This document shows positions 33,541 through 40,658 of a DNA stretch of 64,000 bases, piece by piece. The DNA is from Planctomycetota bacterium (GTDB lineage: Bacteria > Planctomycetota > B15-G4 > SIAN01). The position numbers and the translations under genes were made by a program. Position 1 is the first letter of the stretch. Every line of letters begins with the position of its first letter. The stretch lies in assembly GCA_016795285.1 (NCBI GenBank), contig JAEUIC010000025.1:1-64000 (forward strand), given 5' to 3'. The notes under the pieces were generated by a model, which was given only the letters and a program-made list of their open reading frames with translations, searched no databases and was not told where the DNA came from.

Positions 33541-34542
33541 TCAGCCGCCGCGCGGCTTGACGGCGGCCTTCGCCGGCGGAGCCGCGAGCGCCTTGCGTGC
33601 CGCCTCGGCCGCGAGCGCCGCGCGCGCCCGCGCCAGGATCGCCGCGTCGTCGAGCCCTTCGAGTTCGGCCGGATCGATCGGCGAGAGCGGCTCGTCGGCC
33701 CGCAACGTGGCGCGCGCCCACGCGAACAGCTCCGGATCGATCGGCCGGACGCCTTCACGCGCCGTGTTCAGCAGGAGCGCACGCGCGAACTCGTCGAAGC
33801 GCAGCAGGCCATCGCGCGACTCGTCGAGCGCGCGGAACAGGTCGAGCGGCGCCGCCGTCACGTCGCGCCACTCGAGGAACGAGACCGCCGCGTCGCGCGA
33901 GAGGTCGAGGCGTGCGAACCAGGCGCGCAGCCGCGTCGCATCGAGCGGCGCGGTGACCGCCTCCGCGCTGCCGCCGTCGAGCAACTCCGCCACCTGCTGC
34001 AGGTCGGGATCGACCGGCTGATCGAGCAACCGGGTCGCGCCCGCCGCCTCGCCTGGCGCACCGCCGAACGGCCCTCCGGCGTTCGAGGAGAGCAGGAGCT
34101 CGACGAGCAACTGCGCTTCTCGTTCGCTGATCGGTCCGCGATCGAGCGCCTGCAGGACGACGGCCGGCAGCCGCGACGTCGGGCTGGCAGCGCTGGCCAA
34201 TCCTGTGGACGCCCCCGCCCCGAGAGCGAATGGCAGCGCGCCTGCGCCGGGGGGCGCCGCGGGCGCGACGGCCGTCGGCGCGACGTAGGTCGCCGTCGCC
34301 GCCGGAGTGCCGCGGCGCTGCGCTGGCGAAGCCACCCGCGGACGCGCGAAGAGGCTGCTGCCGCCGATCCGGATCGACAGCGGCCCCATCGATTGGCTGC
34401 GCGGCGCCGCGACGGGCGCGGCCGGAATCGCTTGCGGTGCGGCCGCCGGTGCCGCCGCAGCGCTCGGCACCTTCGTGGCGCTCGCCCCGGCCGTCTGTGC
34501 TGCTCCGATCAGCAGCCCGAGCCATGCACTCACCAACGCCAT
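33541..34542 (-). CDS. Exported EF-hand protein
   Basis: 333 residues. The signal peptide (MALVSAWLGLLIGAAQTAGA) is followed by a long Ala/Pro-rich low-complexity region to about residue 130. The C-terminal half has a canonical EF-hand loop, DESRDGLLRFDE (D-x-S-x-D-G-x-L-x-F-x-E), and a second, degenerate one, DLSRDAAVSFLE, 30 residues earlier. Calcium binding in the envelope is expected; EF-hand secreted proteins are common in planctomycetes. It ends with an Ala/Lys-rich tail. Confidence 0.75.
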   Translation of the reverse strand: MALVSAWLGLLIGAAQTAGASATKVPSAAAAPAAAPQAIPAAPVAAPRSQSMGPLSIRIGGSSLFARPRVASPAQRRGTPAATATYVAPTAVAPAAPPGAGALPFALGAGASTGLASAASPTSRLPAVVLQALDRGPISEREAQLLVELLLSSNAGGPFGGAPGEAAGATRLLDQPVDPDLQQVAELLDGGSAEAVTAPLDATRLRAWFARLDLSRDAAVSFLEWRDVTAAPLDLFRALDESRDGLLRFDEFARALLLNTAREGVRPIDPELFAWARATLRADEPLSPIDPAELEGLDDAAILARARAALAAEAARKALAAPPAKAAVKPRGG

Positions 34543-34995
34543 GCGATCGCCTCCGTTTGCCGCGAGCTTTCTAGCGCTCTCCGAGCCCATTGCATCTCGA
34601 GCGTTGCCTTCCCCGACCTCGAGGGGCGCCCCGATCGGAGGTCGACCGTCTGCTCCCGATCGGCAGAGTCGCGGCCGAGCGGCGGGAAGAGCTTTCCGGC
34701 GCGCTGGGGACCGCGAGCGGCAGCGGGGCGCCACGCGACCGCGCCACCCACTTCGGGGGTGCCGGTGCGCACCGGACGAGGCGGCTCTCGAGGCCGGACG
34801 CCTGCAACGGTGGCGGAACGCGGTCGCGGCCGTCACGAAGATCGCGCGTCACAACGTCGGCACATCGTTCGGAACACGATGACCGCGGGACGCGGTGAAA
34901 GCAGGAGACGGAGAGAGCCGGAGACGTTGACGTTGACCGAACCAGCGCCGGGCAAGTCGATGCCGAGAGGCCGACGCGACGCCGACGCGACACGG
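34543..34995. other. Non-coding gap before the tRNA pair
   Basis: No supported gene in 453 bp. Frames on both strands give arginine/proline-rich products typical of non-coding GC-rich DNA. It should hold the promoter of the EF-hand gene (minus strand) and the 3' processing region of tRNA-Val. Confidence 0.4.
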
Positions 34996-35070
34996 TGGTG
35001 GGCGGTACAGGATTTGAACCTGTGACTCCTACCGTGTGAGGATAGTACTCTACCGCTGAGTTAACCGCCC
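34996..35070 (-). tRNA. tRNA-Val (CAC)
   Basis: 75 nt folds into a full cloverleaf. Acceptor GGGCGGT pairs with ACCGCCC; D-arm ACTC/GAGT; anticodon arm CTATC-CTCACAC-GGTAG with anticodon CAC; T-arm ACAGG-TTCAAAT-CCTGT. The 3' CCA is encoded. The read codon is GUG. It was originally followed upstream by tRNA-Leu, now separated by the integrated element. Confidence 0.93.
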
Positions 35071-35265
35071 TTGAGGGGGCGGGACTCTAGGTCGCGCCTC
35101 GACGCACTGCAAGCACCCACCCCGAAGCGGTTGCAGAACCTCCGTCCGAGCGGCCGATCGCGCGCTCGACCGCCGCTGAGCGGTTTCACGGCGAGCCGCT
35201 CGACCAGCGATGCGCGTGAGACCGCGTTGCTGCGGTCGTTCGGTTTGGCGACCGCTCCATGCGAC

Positions 35266-35332
35266 CCGCTGCGATGGTGCCGAGGGAGGGACTTGAACCC
35301 TCACGTCCTTGCGGACAGTGGATTTTGAGTCC
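35266..35332. repeat. attL core (67-bp direct repeat, left copy)
   Basis: Identical over 67 bp to 41920-41986; similarity extends 14 bp further left with two mismatches. It corresponds to the 3' part of tRNA-Leu from the anticodon loop onward, plus flank. Confidence 0.85.
35275..35332 (-). pseudogene. tRNA-Leu 3' fragment
   Basis: The 58 nt from the anticodon loop to the CCA end of tRNA-Leu(CAA) are duplicated here by integration. The 5' half is missing, so it is not a functional tRNA. Confidence 0.85.
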
Positions 35333-35504
35333 GGCGCCGGCCCCGGGGAACGGCCCGAACGCCAACACGGACGCCAACACTCGCCCCGAGAACGGCCCCC
35401 CCATCGCGCCCGAGCTGCTCCCCGTCGTCGAGTCGTGGCCGAGCCTGCCCGAAGCGATCCGCCTCGCGATCCTCGCGCTGGTGAAGGCGTCGCCGCGGGG
35501 TTGA
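35333..35504 (+). other. Detached integrase C-terminal coding segment
   Basis: Reading on from the att core in the integrase frame gives 56 further codons and a TGA at 35502-35504. They include a low-complexity NGPNANTDANTRPENGPP, then an amphipathic helix region ELLPVVESWPSLPEAIRLAI ending LALVKASPRG. In the integrated state this piece has no start of its own. In the excised circle it would be joined in frame to the integrase. Confidence 0.6.
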
Positions 35505-35918
35505 GCGGCGCGATCGTCCTCGCGGTCGAGTCCGCCGTCGATCAGAGACGCCGCGCCCGCTTGCCGGCTGCGACGCTGCGTCCGGCTGCCCGCCTTGCCG
35601 GCCGGTCGATGCCGCGGCGGGCCGGGGCCGTGCGCGCGTCCATGGTTCCCTAGAACCCTCCCGTACAGTCGCGGGAACCCGCTCGGAGCGGTGCGTCAGC
35701 GCAAAGGTGAGTCGAGCTAGCTCACGGTCTGGAGAGGCGACGAGCCAGCGATCCGGTTCAAAGCCGAAGCCCCACGCCGCGGCGCCTGCCACTTCCGCCA
35801 GCGCCCCACCGGGGGGAGGGGAAAACGCCGCCCGGCCGTTCGATATGGGGCCCCACCGCGCTCCCAGGGGAAGAAAGTTGATCGCTCACGTTGCGCTTCG
35901 GCACGATGCCCGCAGCGG
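35505..35918. other. Gap with a degenerate tRNA-Gln-like sequence
   Basis: No gene. On the minus strand 35808-35731 has tRNA-like parts: a D-arm GGCG-GAAGTGGCAGG-CGCC, an 11-nt extra piece, and an anticodon arm TTCGG-CTTTGAA-CCGGA with anticodon TTG (Gln). The T-arm is degenerate and no matching 3' acceptor strand or CCA follows. It is probably a decayed tRNA carried by the element. Confidence 0.35.
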
Positions 35919-36632
35919 TCACTCTTCGACATAACGGGTCTTGCGCGCTTCTTCTTCGGCAGCAGCGTCGCGCCACGGGCGAGGCGAGTCGGCAAGTGCG
36001 ATCAACCAGAAGAGCGTGCCACCGACAAAAAGCGGGATGGACAGCCCAAAGTACTCAAAAACCTCCGTATGCGTCGCGCCATCACGACGGACCATGCGCT
36101 GAAGCAGCAAGAACACGGCCGTCCAACTCACAATGACGGCGAGAGGAAGCCGCAGGAAGAACCTCTTTGGAGCGCGCTGCGGTTCGTACTTCTCCTCGCC
36201 AAGCGAGATCCAATAGCGTCGGATCGCGAGAGTGCACGCTGCCCCTGCGATCGCGACTAACCACAACAGTGGAGTCGAGCTAACCCAGTTCCCGGCTAGC
36301 GAGGATGCAAGAGCGCCCCCGAATAGCACGGGAGTCAATGCGGTGCTCATCACGAACATGACGGCGAGTACAGAAGCGATTACAAAGCCGGCTAGGAAGA
36401 AGATGATAGGGGCAGTAGCCAACTCAGTTCGCGTAACAAACTGATAACCGTCAGTCCAGAAGTATGGTCCGAATCGTGTCTCGTAGCGATCTCCACGCTG
36501 AACGGTCGATCTGTCGCCGAGTCTCACGTCGGAGGCACGGCCAGATCCGCGCTGACTGGCTTCCCCTCCGCAAGAACAGACGGCGAAAGCGAGTGCCGTA
36601 GCAAGGCACCAGATGAGCTTCTTCTGCGGCAT
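35919..36632 (-). CDS. Membrane lipoprotein, element cargo
   Basis: 237 residues. The N-terminus MPQKKLIWCLATALAFAVCS followed by Cys is a lipoprotein signal. Four or five membrane helices follow (TAPIIFFLAGFVIASVLAVM, PLLWLVAIAGAACTLAI, LPLAVIVSWTAVFLL, SIPLFVGGTLFWLIALA). The C-terminus is charged (AEEEARKTRYVEE). GC is much lower than in the core genome, so it was recently acquired. It is the only element gene on the minus strand and lies at the end opposite the integrase, the usual cargo position. Superinfection exclusion is possible but unproven. Confidence 0.65.
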   Translation of the reverse strand: MPQKKLIWCLATALAFAVCSCGGEASQRGSGRASDVRLGDRSTVQRGDRYETRFGPYFWTDGYQFVTRTELATAPIIFFLAGFVIASVLAVMFVMSTALTPVLFGGALASSLAGNWVSSTPLLWLVAIAGAACTLAIRRYWISLGEEKYEPQRAPKRFFLRLPLAVIVSWTAVFLLLQRMVRRDGATHTEVFEYFGLSIPLFVGGTLFWLIALADSPRPWRDAAAEEEARKTRYVEE

Positions 36633-37074
36633 CCCGTTACCTCGATGAACCTAACGTCGAGTACTTCAGGGTAACGAGGTCGAGACGCAGGTAGCGCAAG
36701 AGCAGCAAAAGCACTTTGGAGTCGCCACGAGATCGGCAGGGGCTCGCCCATGAGCCTCAGACCGACGGCTCGCACAAGCTGGAAGTACCCTCCGTACGCG
36801 TGAGAAGCAGTGTTCATCTCGGCAAGAAGTCCGAGACTCTCCGAAACCCGAGCAGCTAGCCATCAAGCGGCATTCGCGATGCAGGGTTCGGTTCTGGCAC
36901 AACGCCTCATCTCGTTGCGCCCGGGTGAGTTCAGAGGATTGCGAACGCTAGCCGGTCTGTGCCTGTCACATGGAAGTAGAGTCGATGGTCGCAAGTTGTA
37001 GCTCCGCAAGGGGTTGCGGACGCTACAGCCGACCCCCTCGACCGCTTACTTGCAGCTCAAGTACAATCTGGACA
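36633..37074. other. Low-GC intergenic region of the element
   Basis: No supported gene in 442 bp. It separates the divergent cargo gene from the main rightward operon and should hold both promoters. A TACAAT at 37051-37056 lies 18 bp upstream of the first rightward start, with only a weak -35. No clear origin or iterons were seen. Confidence 0.4.
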
Positions 37075-37575
37075 ATGGACATCAAACTTCAACGCGGCCC
37101 CGGAGCCGAAGCCCCGCGATGCTCCGCCCGAACCGTCAGCGGTTCATTCTGCACCGCACCACCGACGCGAGGTAGCTCGCTCTGCTGCTTCCATAACCAA
37201 TCCCCCGAGTTCACCGCTCTGCGCGCGCGCGCCCGCGGAAAAGGGATCAAGCGCGAGCGCGTGCTCGTTCACGCCAACGAGCCGCTCCCCCTCAACTTTG
37301 AGTCGATCGAGCAGCTTCGCGAATTCGAGAAGGCGGTTCTGAAGCGGCTGCTGCTTGGCGCGTTGGAGCCGTCCACGGCTCGGGCGGCGGTCGACTTGGG
37401 GCGCGCCATTTTCGAAGGGAACGCGAAAGCGGTTCGCCCGTCATCGGCGCTGGCGTCGAAGCTTGCAGCCGTGTTTGCCGAACCCCCAGGGAGCGCCGCC
37501 CAAGACGCCGAGGACGCCGAGGACGCGGCGGGCGTCGACGCATCGAGCACGTTCGCGATGCGAGGCACAGCATGA
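37075..37575 (+). CDS. Cys/His-motif protein of the element
   Basis: 166 residues from ATG 37075. Residues 15-41 carry a zinc-type motif of the form C-x-A-R-T-x-x-G-x-x-C-x10-C-C-x-H (CSARTVSGSFC ... CCFH). It resembles the small 'C-A-R-T-G-C...H-G-G' motif common in phage and prophage proteins. The rest is helical (ESIEQLREFEKAVLKRLLLG), with a disordered acidic tail. It overlaps the next gene by ATGA. The role may be small-terminase-like or DNA-binding; this is unproven. Confidence 0.6.
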   Translation: MDIKLQRGPGAEAPRCSARTVSGSFCTAPPTRGSSLCCFHNQSPEFTALRARARGKGIKRERVLVHANEPLPLNFESIEQLREFEKAVLKRLLLGALEPSTARAAVDLGRAIFEGNAKAVRPSSALASKLAAVFAEPPGSAAQDAEDAEDAAGVDASSTFAMRGTA

Positions 37576-38594
37576 ACGCGACACGGGCTGTCGAATCCGG
37601 CAGCGCGGAGGAGTCGATCGGCTCGGTGCTAGCCGCATCGGAAGACCTCTTGAGGATCATGCGCCCGTTCGCGGAGTACGCGTGCTGCTTCGATCCGAAC
37701 GGCGAGTGCCAGGAGAGGCGCGAGCACGTCGATCCGTTGGGCGTCCGCGGCGTCTCGGCCGTGAACCGTCAGTTTCAGTTCGTCTGTTTCGATGACGACG
37801 TTCGCCGGTTTCAGGAGTCAATGGCGAGTTTCCGAGCGAAGGCGACGGCAGCGGCGCAAGTGACAATCGAAGAGTTGGTCGCATGCTCAGGCACCGGGAT
37901 CGTCACCCGACTTGGAAGCCTCATTGCCCCGTCACCGGTGGTGGCGCTGAGACTTCTGATCGATCGTTGGTATCGAGCTATCGCGGGCGTCCCGCCCTTC
38001 AATGCGACAGGTGCCCGGAACACGGTCGCACAAGCGAGAGCTTTGGCCAGAGTATGCACCGAGTTTGACGTTGACGAGATCGAGGGTGTCTACAGTTGCG
38101 CACTCGCGGCGCAATCGGGGCGCCTCGGCGATCTTCGAAACGACCTCTCGACGTCGGCGGTGGTTATTGATGCCGCAGGCGTAGCGGTCGACTCACGAGA
38201 GGAACCGTCGCGATCGGTTCTGCAAATCGCCGCAGCCGTCACCAAACAACCAGCGCTGGCCAAGCGTCGGAAACGTCGCGGAGTTCCGCCGTCGCCGGCC
38301 AACCTTGTCGCGACGATGCGAGACCTCAGCGGCCGGTCCGATGATTGGCTTCGCGAGCACAAGCCGATCGACGAGCTTGCGAGCCGGTTCGACGTTGTTG
38401 CACGTACCGTTCGACGGACGCTCGATGACCTCAGAGGCCGATCCGATTCGGACCCATTCTCGAAGCTAGCCATCGAAATGTACGACGAGCTGGACGCCCG
38501 GGCCAATCCCGTTCTGCACCCTCCCAAGAAGACGCTCTCGATCGAATCCGACGTCGATGCCGAGTCGCTCAGGCGCTTCCGCGAGCGGGCCTAG
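37572..38594 (+). CDS. Hypothetical element protein
   Basis: 340 residues; ATG within ATGA. A helical N-terminal half contains several cysteines (YACCFDPNGECQ). A basic linker (KRRKRRGVPPSP) leads to a C-terminal segment with a possible helix-turn-helix (IDELASRFDVVARTVRRTLD, 'iDeLA.rF.V...TVrRtL'). DNA binding by that C-terminus is therefore plausible. No family recognised. Confidence 0.6.
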   Translation: MNATRAVESGSAEESIGSVLAASEDLLRIMRPFAEYACCFDPNGECQERREHVDPLGVRGVSAVNRQFQFVCFDDDVRRFQESMASFRAKATAAAQVTIEELVACSGTGIVTRLGSLIAPSPVVALRLLIDRWYRAIAGVPPFNATGARNTVAQARALARVCTEFDVDEIEGVYSCALAAQSGRLGDLRNDLSTSAVVIDAAGVAVDSREEPSRSVLQIAAAVTKQPALAKRRKRRGVPPSPANLVATMRDLSGRSDDWLREHKPIDELASRFDVVARTVRRTLDDLRGRSDSDPFSKLAIEMYDELDARANPVLHPPKKTLSIESDVDAESLRRFRERA

Positions 38595-38701
38595 TCACGG
38601 CGTAGTCACCGGTCTTCCCGGGAAGCCGGGGAGGTAGTCAATCCCATAGTCCCGTCCGCCGGTAGTTCACAGCGCGCTTGCGCGCTGCCGGAGACTGGAC
38701 C

Positions 38702-38917
38702 ATGGCAGCAGATCGCGATTCGATCCCAGAGTTCCCGGTGTCGGATTGGGTGGCAGCGCTCGAGGCCGCGATTCGAGTTGGCGACTTCGCTAGCGCGCGA
38801 GACGCCGCCGAAGAGCTGCAAAGGCGGGGCATCCGGCTCTCCGCGCCCGGATTCGGCGAGCGCCGTCGCGTCGCATCTAACGGCCGTCGTGCCGAGCGAG
38901 GCGTTCACCATGGGTGA
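38702..38917 (+). CDS. Small hypothetical element protein
   Basis: 71 residues from ATG 38702. It starts MAADRDSIPEFPVSDWVAAL and has one amphipathic helix (AAIRVGDFASARDAAEELQR), then a basic tail. It overlaps the HTH gene start by 8 bp. Small acidic/helical proteins of this kind often precede excisionase genes; function unknown. Confidence 0.45.
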   Translation: MAADRDSIPEFPVSDWVAALEAAIRVGDFASARDAAEELQRRGIRLSAPGFGERRRVASNGRRAERGVHHG

Positions 38918-39116
38918 CGCCACGCCAAACCCTGCGGCGCCTGCAATCGGTGCGCTCCTGATCGATGCTGGCGAGGCCGCGCGGGCGATCGCGGTTAGCC
39001 GACGCAAGCTGTGGGAGCTGACGAACCGCCGCGCCATCGCGTGCGTCCGGATCGGCCGCTGCGTTCGGTATCGCCCCGAGGACCTCCGGGCGTTCGTTGA
39101 AGGGAGGCGCGCATGA
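38910..39116 (+). CDS. Excisionase-type helix-turn-helix protein
   Basis: 68 residues from ATG 38910. The sequence ALLIDAGEAARAIAVSRRKL, then WELTNRRAIACVRIGRCVRY, then RPEDLRAFVEGRRA is a full-length MerR-like HTH_17/Xis domain. It is a likely recombination-directionality factor or regulator of the element. It overlaps the next gene by ATGA. Confidence 0.75.
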   Translation: MGDATPNPAAPAIGALLIDAGEAARAIAVSRRKLWELTNRRAIACVRIGRCVRYRPEDLRAFVEGRRA

Positions 39117-39988
39117 GCCGGCGACTCCCATGGATCAGGTTCTGGGCGCCGAACTGGCTAGCCGATGGGCGGCTGCTCTCGACTGAAGCGCGCGCCGCGC
39201 TGATCGACGTGCTCGCGTTGACGTGGCACCACGGCGTCGCTGGGAAGCTGACGCTCGCGGCGGACGCATGGTCCAAGCAGTTGCAGCTCGCGCCGGAGCG
39301 CCTCGCGCCAGTGCTCGCCGAGCTGACAGAGCGCGAACACGTGGAATCGACCACGATCGGGGCGCAGTTGGCGTTGACCTGCCCCGAGCTGGTGGACGCT
39401 TGGAATGACCGCGACAAGGAAGCCGGCAGAGGATCGGTCCGGCGACGTGCCGCTGCGAGACGTCCACCCGGACGAAAGCGCCGCGTCCACCCGGACGAAT
39501 CTGAAGTGTCCGACCGGACGAACGGCGAGTGTCCAGCAGAGGAAGAGGAAGAGGTTGAGGAAGACGAAGACGAAGACGGAGCGGCAGAGGATTCTCTGAA
39601 AACTGACGCGCAGCCTTCGGCTGCTTGTCTTGCGCCGAGCGCCAGCGCGGTCGCGCTCGCCTCGACGCCGAAGCCTCGCAAGTTCTCTGCGGCGGCCGTC
39701 CCAACGCAGCCGGAGCCTCCCAATGATCTCCGGCCGTTCGAGCGCTGGTGGAAGCTCGATGCCGTCCCGCCGTCGCAGTGGCTCGCGCAGGCGAAGTTCG
39801 TCGAAGGGGCGGAGGCACTGCTTTCGGCGCTCGACGCCGCGTTCCCGCAGCTCGACCTCGATGCCGAGTTGGCGAAGGCGTTCGCCTGGGAGGTCGCGAA
39901 CCCAAGCCGCCAGAAGACGCCCCGTGGCCGAGCGGCGTTCCTTCGGAGCTGGATGGATCGCGCACAGAACAAGGGGGCGCCCCGATGA
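39113..39988 (+). CDS. Replication-initiator-like protein of the element
   Basis: 291 residues. The N-terminal 90 residues (WIRFWAPNWLADGRLLSTEA, then RAALIDVLALTWHHGVAGKL) resemble the winged-helix start of phage O/DnaD-like replication proteins of the DUF1376 type. A very acidic linker (EEEEEVEEDEDEDG) and a Pro-rich stretch lead to a C-terminal helical domain (FVEGAEALLSALDAAFPQLD, later RQKTPRGRAAFLRSWM). Likely role: recruits host helicase to an element origin. It is coupled on both sides by ATGA. Confidence 0.55.
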   Translation: MSRRLPWIRFWAPNWLADGRLLSTEARAALIDVLALTWHHGVAGKLTLAADAWSKQLQLAPERLAPVLAELTEREHVESTTIGAQLALTCPELVDAWNDRDKEAGRGSVRRRAAARRPPGRKRRVHPDESEVSDRTNGECPAEEEEEVEEDEDEDGAAEDSLKTDAQPSAACLAPSASAVALASTPKPRKFSAAAVPTQPEPPNDLRPFERWWKLDAVPPSQWLAQAKFVEGAEALLSALDAAFPQLDLDAELAKAFAWEVANPSRQKTPRGRAAFLRSWMDRAQNKGAPR

Positions 39989-40371
39989 GGCGCAGCAAGC
40001 TCTCAACGGCAAGCGCCGTTGCGGTGTCGCTTCTCCCGCGTCTCCCTTTCCAGCTCCCTCCCGGCGCTCACCGCGTTCACCGCGCGGGGACAGGCGGGGC
40101 GTACCTCCGCGATCTGCCGAACGGCGGCTACTGGATCGAGACGCCAGGAGGCAGGCTCGACCTCTTCGGCTGGGGGCCGGACGGAGAAGCGGACTACGTC
40201 GGCTTCCTCGTTCAGAACCCGCAGAAGCTCGCCGTCTTCGTTCCCGCGGGCGGCAGGCCGGAGGACTCGCCCGATTGGTCGACGCCGAAGCCGAAGTTCA
40301 CGCAGTACGTCGGCCGCGGAGTCGAGCCGTTACCGATCGGTCGAGAGCCGTTCGACTTCTCAGGTGCTTGA
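39985..40371 (+). CDS. Hypothetical element protein
   Basis: 128 residues; ATG in an ATGA overlap. The N-terminal part is basic; the remainder is beta-rich with many Gly, Pro and Trp (LPNGGYWIETPGGRLDLFGW, then GPDGEADYVGFLVQNPQKLA). No signal or membrane helix is convincing. Not recognised. Confidence 0.5.
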   Translation: MRRSKLSTASAVAVSLLPRLPFQLPPGAHRVHRAGTGGAYLRDLPNGGYWIETPGGRLDLFGWGPDGEADYVGFLVQNPQKLAVFVPAGGRPEDSPDWSTPKPKFTQYVGRGVEPLPIGREPFDFSGA

Positions 40372-40403
40372 CGTGGCACCGGCCGATGATTGAAAGTTAA
40401 CTC

Positions 40404-40655
40404 ATGAGTAAGCACGCGACGTTCACCGATCGGGTCCGACAAGCGATCTTGTCGAGCGGCGTCAGCCGCTACGCCTTGTCGAAGGTGGTCGGCGTCTCGC
40501 AGGCGGCGTTGTCTCGGTTCGTGAACGGTCACTGCGGGATCGCTTCGGAGACGCTCGACGCCGTGGCCGACGCACTCGGGTTCCAGCTCGTCGTCGATCG
40601 CAGCAAGGCGACGCTCCGGCCCGCATCGGCCGGCGCGACGCGACGGAGGAAGTGA
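40404..40655 (+). CDS. XRE-family HTH regulator
   Basis: 83 residues. It has a compact Cro/C1-type HTH: VRQAILSSGVSRYALSKVVG, then VSQAALSRFVNGHCGIASET, then LDAVADALGFQLVV. It probably regulates the element, perhaps the integrase, which starts 3 bp after its stop. An AGTTAACT palindrome 13 bp upstream of the start is a candidate operator. Confidence 0.75.
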   Translation: MSKHATFTDRVRQAILSSGVSRYALSKVVGVSQAALSRFVNGHCGIASETLDAVADALGFQLVVDRSKATLRPASAGATRRRK

Positions 40656-40658
40656 AGC

